Shown here: piece by piece, positions 1-5,371 of the stretch | Layout: every line of letters starts with the position of its first letter | Position numbering within the stretch: position 1 is the first letter of the stretch | Assembly: GCA_030829925.1 (NCBI GenBank) | Contig: JAURNZ010000025.1 | Location: 1 to 5,928, forward strand | Source of the DNA: Gammaproteobacteria bacterium | GTDB lineage: Bacteria > Pseudomonadota > Gammaproteobacteria > Comchoanobacterales > Comchoanobacteraceae | Length of the DNA: 5,928 nucleotides | Direction of reading: 5' to 3' | Notes under the pieces: model-generated | What the model was told of the DNA's origin: nothing | Seen by the model: only the letters and a program-made list of their open reading frames with translations | Database searches by the model: none | Position numbers and translations under genes: made by a program

Positions 1-585
1 CCTAGAAACTTTATTTTTAGAGTGAGAGAATTTGAACAAATGGAGCTTGAATTCTTTGTTGCACCTGGTGATGACGATCATTGGTATGATTACTGGGTTA
101 ATGCACGTAAAGACTGGTGGATTAGCCAAGGCCTAAGTGAAAACAAGCTTAAACTTGACCATGCAACTACTGGTATTGCACATTACTCAAAAGCCACTAC
201 AGATATTCTTTATGAGTATCCACATGGGTTTGAAGAGCTTGAAGGTATTTCCAATCGCACTGATTTTGACCTTGGGTCTCATTCAAAAGATCAGAAATCA
301 CTAAACATTCAGGCACAAACACTCAATAACCATGCTTCAAATACAAAACTTACCACACCTGATCAATCGCAAAAACCTGTTGTGCCTTTTGTAATTGAGC
401 CATCTGCAGGCGTCGAACGCGGTATTCTTGCACTTTTAAATGAAGCTTATCATGAAGAAATCCTTGATAATGGACAAACAAGAACCGTCTTAAAACTTGC
501 ACCACATCTTGCGCCTGTAAAAATAGCTGTTGTCCCATTGGCTAAAAACAAACCTGACATTATTCAAAAGGTACAAGAAGTAGCT

Positions 586-588
586 TAA
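586..588 (+). other. In-frame TAA inside the glycyl-tRNA synthetase gene
   Basis: The codon lies between GCT and CTG in the helix that follows the first strand of the anticodon-binding domain (local reading VQEVA-stop-LLRK). A single base change from CAA, AAA or GAA (Gln, Lys or Glu) would produce it, and any of these residues would suit the charged helix. The next base is C, while every terminal stop in the window is TAA followed by T. TAA ends every other gene that finishes here, so a general reassignment of TAA is not supported. Confidence 0.9.
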
Positions 589-627
589 CTGCTTAGAAAA
601 GCAAATTTTGGCAGAGTTGAAATTGAA

Positions 628-840
628 ATGACTGGGAATATTGGTAAAGCCTACAGACGTCATGACGAAATTGGTACGCCTTGTTGTATCACCGTCGATT
701 TTGACACCATTGCTGCTGAAGACAGCAAACCTGAATGGCATCAAACCGTAACAGTCCGCAACCGAGATACATTAAGCCAAGAACGTATTAGCATCAACAA
801 CCTAGTAAAACATTTGAAAGAGATTTATTTTATCGATTAA
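628..840 (+). CDS. C-terminal anticodon-binding fragment of glycyl-tRNA synthetase downstream of the internal stop
   Basis: This is the part of the broken synthetase gene that could restart at an ATG after the in-frame TAA at 586-588. It would give 70 residues with TGNIGKAYRRHDEIGTP at the start and VTVRNRDTLSQERISI further on, matching the last strands and helix of the class II anticodon-binding domain. It is in the same frame as the upstream part, which argues that it is the tail of one gene and not a separate gene. No Shine-Dalgarno sequence is visible before the ATG, and the family would normally be continuous here. Independent translation is therefore unlikely, though a two-piece enzyme cannot be excluded from sequence alone. 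Confidence 0.3.
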   Translation: MTGNIGKAYRRHDEIGTPCCITVDFDTIAAEDSKPEWHQTVTVRNRDTLSQERISINNLVKHLKEIYFID

Positions 841-918
841 TTTGCTTAGTCGTCATTCATAGAATGAATTATCATATATTTTGATTATGACTTAAAATAT
901 AAATAAAACAATAATAAT

Positions 919-2022
919 ATGAATGACTTAAAGGACAATTTTTTAAAATTAGTTCAAAGCGAATATCAAAACAAAGCCATTGCCAGGATAGAGGGTAAGC
1001 TTTTAAACGATTATTCTGAAAACCCACTAAGCTTTGAGCAACTTATAGAAAGCGGCTACACCGTTCATCTAGATTTGCAGCAATTGGAGCCTGAGACAAG
1101 ACTTCAAGTTTGGAACAAGTTAATCAATAGTCAAACCCTTACAAAGAAAACCTACAACCCTTTTGAATATCGGAAAAACACCGATCAATTTGGCATTCTT
1201 CATGAAGAATACAACATATCATGGTTAGATCTATCGGGTATGTTATGGTCATACATGAGCCATCGCTGGCATAATCAAGCTTTCCACCACCCAGATAATT
1301 ACGACATTTTCAGGTCAACAAAAGAACCTGAATTAATCATGCTTCGCAAACAAAATGTCAAACCTGAGACACAAACGTTTAAAGCAACCAAAGATAAAAA
1401 TGTCATATCGATCCAGCTTTTACCAAATGAAATTCAAAATCTAAATAATAAATTATTTGCCAATACGCCCGATGAATATCATAAAGAAGCACATCAAAAG
1501 TTAACGCGTTTAAAAGCCATGAACTGCTCTTTTGCAACCCTGTCGGCACTAGTGATCTGGTTTTTATTTCAATACCCACCTTCGACAGCTTTTTTCCTTG
1601 GTGTTCTTGCTACTGTTGGGATTCCCTTTTTCACATTTGATTTAGCTTTGTTAGCCATCATTTCATTGGCTTCTATTCTGATATCTATAGGGATTAATTA
1701 TATTTATTCAGTACTAACACCAGAGACAGATATTAATTTTTGGCAAACATTGAATAAAATTTGTTACAACATTGCCTTCTTTGTTATACCATTGACCATT
1801 TTAATTTGTATTCCTGCAGCAGCACTGAATGTTAATTTGTTAATCATTGCAGGCATTGCCGCCTTATTTGCTATCTATCATTACATATGCTTAAATGAAT
1901 GGCATAATCAGGAATCTTCTTCCATTGTAAGCCGTATGGCAAGTATGTTTACCACCACCAGTAACGATCATGAAAAATCTATTAGAGACAATACACAATC
2001 GCCTGAATCTCAACCAAAATAA
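919..2022 (+). CDS. Uncharacterised protein with cytoplasmic N-terminal half and multi-pass membrane C-terminal half
   Basis: I do not recognise this 367-residue protein. Residues 1-200 are hydrophilic, with no signal peptide and no motif I can name; the middle (about 98-125) is rich in Trp, His and Tyr. Residues 203-325 are strongly hydrophobic and look like four or five transmembrane helices, roughly 204-218, 222-239, 241-265, 282-300 and 303-324. Residues 331-367 form a polar, Ser/Thr-rich tail. The start is the first ATG of the frame and has no Shine-Dalgarno sequence. A weak promoter-like pair (TTGATT at 881-886, TAAAAC at 904-909) lies just upstream. The last 53 bases overlap the glutaminase gene in another frame, so the two are probably co-transcribed and perhaps translationally coupled. 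A helper or transporter-like partner of the glutaminase is conceivable, as is a secreted host-acting protein, but nothing in the sequence decides this. Confidence 0.8.
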   Translation: MNDLKDNFLKLVQSEYQNKAIARIEGKLLNDYSENPLSFEQLIESGYTVHLDLQQLEPETRLQVWNKLINSQTLTKKTYNPFEYRKNTDQFGILHEEYNISWLDLSGMLWSYMSHRWHNQAFHHPDNYDIFRSTKEPELIMLRKQNVKPETQTFKATKDKNVISIQLLPNEIQNLNNKLFANTPDEYHKEAHQKLTRLKAMNCSFATLSALVIWFLFQYPPSTAFFLGVLATVGIPFFTFDLALLAIISLASILISIGINYIYSVLTPETDINFWQTLNKICYNIAFFVIPLTILICIPAAALNVNLLIIAGIAALFAIYHYICLNEWHNQESSSIVSRMASMFTTTSNDHEKSIRDNTQSPESQPK

Positions 2023-3226
2023 TCTATTAACCATAGATTTATTTGATGAGTTTCTTAAAGAGAATGGCATAGCCATCTCAGATACACGCATCAAGCCTTT
2101 GAGAACCTACATCAAAAATGCTACAGAATTTATTTCGTTACAGCCAAAAATGGATGCTTTATATACCGGCACAAATGAGCAATTCGTACAAAGACTACTT
2201 GAAAAACAATTAATCATTCCAGAATTTTCTTTTTTTCGTGATCACATTACAGAAATAAGCAAAGAAGTTCAAAGCAATTGTAATGGGAAAGTTGCTGATT
2301 ATATTCCTGAATTAAAAAACATAGACCCTAACCAGTTTGCTGTAAGCATCTGCACAGTGGATGGTCAAGTTTTCAACTTTGGGGATCATGAGACAGACTT
2401 TTGCTTACAATCAACAGCAAAACCAATTAATTATGCAATCGCTCTTGAAAGCCAAGGTGAAACATATGTACATAAACATATTGGTCGAGAACCCAGCGGC
2501 AAACGCTTTAATGAAGTAACGCTTAATGATCAAGGCTTGCCCCATAACCCACTTATTAATGCTGGTGGGATGATGTGCTGCGCATTGATCGAACCAGAAT
2601 CCTCTTCAAGCTTAAGGTTAGATACCATCACAAAGGTTTGGCAACAGTTAACTAGAAGAAAACCCCTTGTATACGATAGCGCTGTCTACAAATCTGAAAA
2701 GTTAACTGCACATAGAAACTATGCTTTGGCACATCTAATGAAAGAAGTGGAAGCATTCCCAACTGATACTGATCTTGAGGAAACTGTAGACCTTTACATA
2801 AAAACATGTTCACTCAAAGTAAACACAGCTAATCTGGCAAGTGCTGCAGCTGTGATTGCTAATGGTGGCATATGTCCATTCACACATAAGCACATTTTTT
2901 CAAACACAACCATTAAAGACTGTCTTACAATGATGTCATTTTGTGGCATGTATGATTTCTCTGGTGAATTTGCATTTAAAGTTGGCATTCCTGCAAAATC
3001 AGGTGTTTCTGGAGCAGTCATGTTAATTATTCCAAACTTAATGGGAATTACCATTTGGTCTCCCAACTTAGATAGTTTTGGTAATAGTGTCAGGGGTGTA
3101 GAATTTGCTCATAAACTTACTGAGCGATTTAATTTCCATAACTTTGACAGCTTAATTGGTAATTGTCCAAAGATTAATCCTCGGATTCGAAAAAAAGTTT
3201 CTAAAGTTAAAGAAACAATTGATTAA
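1970..3226 (+). CDS. glsA: Glutaminase, long form resembling mitochondrial GLS
   Basis: It hydrolyses L-glutamine to L-glutamate and ammonia, presumably in the cytoplasm since no signal peptide is seen. The serine-dependent beta-lactamase-like core covers about residues 80-395. Residues matching the active site of human GLS are present: Tyr111 (KVADYIPEL), Ser148 and Lys151 (LQSTAKP), Asn197 (NPLINAGG), Glu243 and Asn250, Tyr276, Tyr328 (CGMYDFSG) and Val346. At 418 residues it is about 100 longer than E. coli or Bacillus enzymes. The extra N-terminal part (about 1-79) is helical and aligns by eye with the EF-hand-like domain of animal GLS (DLFDEFLKENG..ISDTRIK). This supports the ATG at 1970 although it overlaps the upstream gene and lacks a Shine-Dalgarno sequence; the next ATG, codon 61, would cut this domain. 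The C-terminal ankyrin repeats of animal GLS are absent. The human BPTES-site Phe322 corresponds to Thr184 here. The gene converges on dnaX with overlapping stops. Confidence 0.93.
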   Translation: MKNLLETIHNRLNLNQNNLLTIDLFDEFLKENGIAISDTRIKPLRTYIKNATEFISLQPKMDALYTGTNEQFVQRLLEKQLIIPEFSFFRDHITEISKEVQSNCNGKVADYIPELKNIDPNQFAVSICTVDGQVFNFGDHETDFCLQSTAKPINYAIALESQGETYVHKHIGREPSGKRFNEVTLNDQGLPHNPLINAGGMMCCALIEPESSSSLRLDTITKVWQQLTRRKPLVYDSAVYKSEKLTAHRNYALAHLMKEVEAFPTDTDLEETVDLYIKTCSLKVNTANLASAAAVIANGGICPFTHKHIFSNTTIKDCLTMMSFCGMYDFSGEFAFKVGIPAKSGVSGAVMLIIPNLMGITIWSPNLDSFGNSVRGVEFAHKLTERFNFHNFDSLIGNCPKINPRIRKKVSKVKETID

Positions 3227-4818
3227 TTAACAATCTCTGCATCCAAAATAGATTTAATACGATTAAAATCATCGTTAGATTCAAGCGTTTGTTTTTTTTC
3301 TTCGAAAGCATTTTGTTTTTGTTCAGTCTGAATTTGGTCAACATTTTTATTCGTTGAATTAGAGCCAATTTCTATATTCAGTTTCAAATCGTACCCCATG
3401 TCTGAAAGGCGCTTTTCAATGCTCTTAATGGCTTTATCATTACGCAATGAAGCTTTATTTGAAGCAATACTAAACAAGGCAACTTTATCTTCTAATGACT
3501 CAAAGACCATGTGTTGTAATAATTGATTAGTCATCCCTATTAGATTCATTTGCAAAGCTATTTTAGGCCAATTTTCGTTTGTAAATGGCAAGGTTTCAAG
3601 ATTCAACTTGGTTGGCTCTACTTTTGGCTTGTCTACAACAGGCTCATCTTGAGAGATTGGCCCTAAATCAATTTTTGAAGTGTTATCTTTAGCGACTAAT
3701 GTTTTTTTTTTAATTGATTGACCTTGATTATCACTTGATTGATTGCTGGATAAAGGTTCGGAAATCTCTAGTCCAGACATCCAATCACTTGGATTTTGGG
3801 GCACAAAATGAAGAGACCTTGCAATCATCACCTGAAAAGCCATTTTCGAGGTTGGATACAGTGCTAAATCTTTCTTAGCTAGGAGGGCAATCTGTATCCA
3901 ATTTTGTAATGAATCATCACTTTTATTAAGATCTTGCCACATAATTTCATTTAAATGTGATAGCCACTGATCTAGTAATTTAGACCAACTAAACTGATTT
4001 TTTGACAACCGTACGTACCAAGCTTTAGCTTCATCATGGTCTTTTGAAGCTATTATCTTTTGAAGTTTAGCTAATTCAAGCGCAGGAACTAAGCCAAGAG
4101 CATCTTCAACATCCTGGAGTTTGATTACTTCGTCACTTGATTGCAAAAGGATATGTTGCAGTGATGTCATTGCATCTCTAACACTACCATTTGCAACTTT
4201 GACTAATAAATCAATAGCATCAGATGCGACTCCTTTGCCAGAATCCTTGGCAACTTTAACCAAATGAACTGATAAGGCATCTACGGGCACTGGTTGTAAT
4301 TTAAACTGTATACAGCGTGAGCGAACAGTATCTGGAATACGTTCAGGTTCAGTTGTAGCTAGTAAAAACTTTACATAGCTTGGAGGCTGCTCAAGCGTTT
4401 TAAGCAAAGCATTAAAACTATGGTTTGAAAGCATATGAACTTCATCGATCAGAAATATTTTAAACTTTGATCGCGTTGGTGGGTAATTTGCCATTTCAAG
4501 AATTTTGAGGGTTTCCTCAACTTTAGTTCTGGAGGCCGCATCAATTTCATAACAATCGAGGTCTGCACCATTTTTAATGCCTACACACGAATCACATTGT
4601 TTACATGGTGTTGAGCTCATACCTTGAGCACAATTTAATCCTTGAGCAAACAATCGCGCTAGTGACGTTTTCCCAACGCCTCTTGTCCCAGAAAAAAGAT
4701 AGCAGTGATGAAGCAGTGATTGGTCTAACGCATTGGTCAGTGCCGTAACTGTTGATGCTTGACCGATGACTTCATTAAAAGCCTGTGGCCGCCACTGATT
4801 TGCTAAAACTTCAGACAT
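3223..4818 (-). CDS. dnaX: DNA polymerase III subunits tau and gamma (clamp loader ATPase)
   Basis: DnaX is the motor of the replicative clamp loader; the full-length tau form also links polymerase cores and helicase. Residues 44-51 form Walker A (GTRGVGKT), Cys63, Cys72, Cys75 and Cys78 the zinc site, 121-126 Walker B (IFLIDE), 152-158 sensor 1 (LLATTEP), 167-169 the SRC arginine finger and 211-215 sensor 2 (GSVRD). Domain III ends near 345, followed by a Ser/Gln/Lys-rich linker. Residues 413-485 match the proteobacterial tau C-terminal domain, and the tail ends in a short helix (DDFNRIKSILDAEIV). At 531 residues it is a little shorter than the E. coli protein (643). Codons 370-372 lie in a run of ten A where slippage would give a gamma-like product of 373-376 residues. 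The ATG at 4818 starts 17 bases after the SRP RNA gene and has no Shine-Dalgarno sequence, but MSEVLANQWRPQ is the normal family N-terminus. Transcription probably begins at the ffs promoter. Confidence 0.97.
   Translation of the reverse strand: MSEVLANQWRPQAFNEVIGQASTVTALTNALDQSLLHHCYLFSGTRGVGKTSLARLFAQGLNCAQGMSSTPCKQCDSCVGIKNGADLDCYEIDAASRTKVEETLKILEMANYPPTRSKFKIFLIDEVHMLSNHSFNALLKTLEQPPSYVKFLLATTEPERIPDTVRSRCIQFKLQPVPVDALSVHLVKVAKDSGKGVASDAIDLLVKVANGSVRDAMTSLQHILLQSSDEVIKLQDVEDALGLVPALELAKLQKIIASKDHDEAKAWYVRLSKNQFSWSKLLDQWLSHLNEIMWQDLNKSDDSLQNWIQIALLAKKDLALYPTSKMAFQVMIARSLHFVPQNPSDWMSGLEISEPLSSNQSSDNQGQSIKKKTLVAKDNTSKIDLGPISQDEPVVDKPKVEPTKLNLETLPFTNENWPKIALQMNLIGMTNQLLQHMVFESLEDKVALFSIASNKASLRNDKAIKSIEKRLSDMGYDLKLNIEIGSNSTNKNVDQIQTEQKQNAFEEKKQTLESNDDFNRIKSILDAEIVN
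3702..3711 (-). promoter_or_regulatory. A10 slippage/frameshift site in dnaX
   Basis: On the coding strand the sequence reads ATT, then ten A, then CATTAGTCGCTAA. The normal frame reads Ile-Lys-Lys-Lys-Thr. One extra A, or a -1 ribosomal shift, gives Lys-Lys-Lys-Asn-Ile-Ser-Arg-stop (376 residues). One A fewer, or a +1 shift, gives Lys-Lys-Lys-His-stop (373 residues). Both short products would keep domains I-III and lose the tau-specific domains. In known systems, Thermus dnaX uses an A9 run for transcriptional slippage and E. coli uses AAAAAAG with a stimulatory hairpin. No clear hairpin follows this run and only a weak AAGG lies upstream, so transcriptional slippage is the more likely route. 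Confidence 0.65.
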
Positions 4819-4835
4819 ACACGATGATTAATAGT

Positions 4836-4927
4836 GTCAGCCACATTCCGGCACCCGATTTGAATGCTGCCGCTGCTTCTTTCCAGATCTGACGGGGTTC
4901 ACATTCTATCGCCGCGGAGGGGCTGAC
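4836..4927 (-). ncRNA. ffs: Small bacterial signal recognition particle RNA (4.5S RNA)
   Basis: This RNA binds Ffh and directs ribosomes making membrane proteins to FtsY. Read on the minus strand, the ends GTCAGCC and GGCTGAC form a perfect seven-base-pair closing helix. The centre carries the domain IV signature GTCAGATCTGGAAAGAAGCAG, which compares with GTCAGGTCCGGAAGGAAGCAG in E. coli. The GGAA tetraloop (complement of 4881-4884) is kept, and its flanking stem is TCT/AGA instead of TCC/GGA, a compensated change that preserves pairing. GAATG and CATTC form a further internal helix. The ends are set by the closing helix and could be off by a few bases. Its length, about 92 bases, is slightly below the E. 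coli RNA and there is no Alu domain. dnaX follows 17 bases downstream with no T-run terminator between, so the RNA is probably processed from a longer transcript. Confidence 0.93.
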
Positions 4928-4934
4928 TGCTATA

Positions 4935-4962
4935 ATATTAATAGATTGAGATAAAATTGCAA
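4935..4962 (-). promoter_or_regulatory. Probable sigma-70 promoter for ffs and dnaX
   Basis: On the minus strand TTGCAA (4957-4962) and TAATAT (4935-4940) are separated by 16 bases. The -10 box ends seven bases before the first base of the predicted SRP RNA, which is where a transcript start would be expected. An overlapping alternative -10 (TATTAT) is also possible. It faces away from the ybaB promoter. Confidence 0.6.
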
Positions 4963-4981
4963 CCCATAGTGTGTAAATTTA

Positions 4982-5011
4982 TTGAAATCGTGTTAAAATT
5001 ACATGTATAAC
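4982..5011 (+). promoter_or_regulatory. Probable sigma-70 promoter for ybaB-recR
   Basis: TTGAAA (4982-4987) and TATAAC (5006-5011) are 18 bases apart, with transcription expected to begin near 5018, shortly before the ribosome binding site. An in-frame ATG at 5003 falls within this promoter and would not be present on the mRNA, which is one reason to reject it as the ybaB start. Confidence 0.5.
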
Positions 5012-5020
5012 TATCTTATT

Positions 5021-5028
5021 AAGGAGAG
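5021..5028 (+). promoter_or_regulatory. Strong ribosome binding site that fixes the ybaB start
   Basis: AAGGAGAG lies four bases before the ATG at 5033, with the GGAG core seven bases from it. It is the only strong Shine-Dalgarno sequence seen in the window and decides for the ATG at 5033 over the ATG at 5003. Confidence 0.8.
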
Positions 5029-5032
5029 AAAA

Positions 5033-5365
5033 ATGAGTGATGAAAATAATTTTGATTTAAGTAAAATCATGGATGCAGCTAAGCAGATGCAAGAAACACT
5101 TGAGCAAGCACAAGAAAAAATCAAGAGTACTGAATTTGAAGTTTCCGTTGGTGCTGGCGCAGTTACTCTTGTAATGGGTGGAGATTATAAACTTAAATCT
5201 TTAAAGATCTCTGATGATGCTCGTGGCCATGCAGGCTTAGAAACGCTATTGATCTCAGCTTTTTCTGATGCCGTTGATAAAATCACAGAAGACCAAAGAG
5301 GTCGAATCATGGATATGGCTAAGATGATCAATCCTGATGCTGACACAAATGCACAAGGTGAATAA
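5033..5365 (+). CDS. ybaB: YbaB/EbfC family nucleoid-associated DNA-binding protein
   Basis: This family forms small dimers that bind DNA in the nucleoid; the gene normally sits between dnaX and recR. The 110-residue product has the family layout: an N-terminal helix rich in Gln and Met (about 8-30, with KIMDAAKQMQETLEQAQEKI), a beta sheet with GAGAVTLVMGGDYKLKSLKIS (about 42-62), and a C-terminal helix ending in the DQRGRIMDMAKM segment. The length agrees with E. coli YbaB (109). The chosen ATG has a strong Shine-Dalgarno sequence; a longer version from 5003 would add ten residues foreign to the family and would begin inside the promoter. recR follows after six bases, so the two are surely co-transcribed. 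Unusually, dnaX is not upstream in the same direction but diverges on the other strand. Confidence 0.95.
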   Translation: MSDENNFDLSKIMDAAKQMQETLEQAQEKIKSTEFEVSVGAGAVTLVMGGDYKLKSLKISDDARGHAGLETLLISAFSDAVDKITEDQRGRIMDMAKMINPDADTNAQGE

Positions 5366-5371
5366 TTTTTT

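Larger units (their letters stand above)
1..840 (+). pseudogene. glyS: Glycyl-tRNA synthetase, single-chain class II type; 5' partial and interrupted by an in-frame TAA
   Basis: The enzyme charges tRNA-Gly with glycine in the cytoplasm. The frame is open from base 1, so the true start lies upstream and the GTG at 22 is internal. Codons 6-10 read FRVRE (class II motif 2), codons 79-91 hold the family stretch ELEGISNRTDFDL, and codons 132-141 read IEPSAGVERG (motif 3, Arg at codon 140). The anticodon-binding domain begins near codon 171 (LAPVKIAVVPLAK). Codon 196 (586-588) is TAA, yet the same frame continues with LLRKANFGRVEIEMTGNIG and then YRRHDEIGTP and TVTVRNRDT, which are typical of the rest of that domain, to a normal TAA at 838-840. 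The sequence is the alpha2 eukaryote-like enzyme, not the alpha/beta GlyQ/GlyS pair usual in proteobacteria. The stop would remove about 83 residues from an essential protein. A recent nonsense mutation, a base-call error or readthrough are all possible. Family identity is very secure; whether it is functional is not. Confidence 0.9.

Noticed and set aside
586..588. TAA reassigned to an amino acid throughout the genome
   Set aside because: TAA ends the synthetase, the membrane protein, glutaminase, dnaX and ybaB at the expected family lengths, so it works as a normal stop here.
350..744. Minus-strand open frames opposite the synthetase gene
   Set aside because: They lie opposite well-conserved synthetase sequence, have no family features and arise from codon bias of the real gene.
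855..869. Hairpin ATTCAT-AGA-ATGAAT after the synthetase gene as an intrinsic terminator
   Set aside because: The six-base-pair stem is A+T-rich and weak and is not followed by a T run.
881..909. Promoter TTGATT/TAAAAC before the membrane protein gene as a listed feature
   Set aside because: Spacing is good (17 bases) but in such A+T-rich DNA this match is too weak to annotate; it is only mentioned with the gene.
1891..2094. Minus-strand open frame across the overlap of the membrane protein and glutaminase genes
   Set aside because: No recognisable protein features and fully opposite two supported plus-strand genes.
2794..3066. Minus-strand open frame opposite the glutaminase core
   Set aside because: It is the complement of conserved catalytic-domain codons and has no independent support.
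3292..3299. Second A run (eight A on the minus strand) near the 3' end of dnaX as a recoding site
   Set aside because: It falls about 23 codons before the stop in the variable tail; slippage would only alter the last residues and gives no meaningful alternative product.
5003..5032. Upstream in-frame ATG that would lengthen YbaB by ten residues
   Set aside because: It lies in the -10 region of the predicted promoter, has no ribosome binding site, and adds residues not seen in the family; the ATG at 5033 has a strong site.
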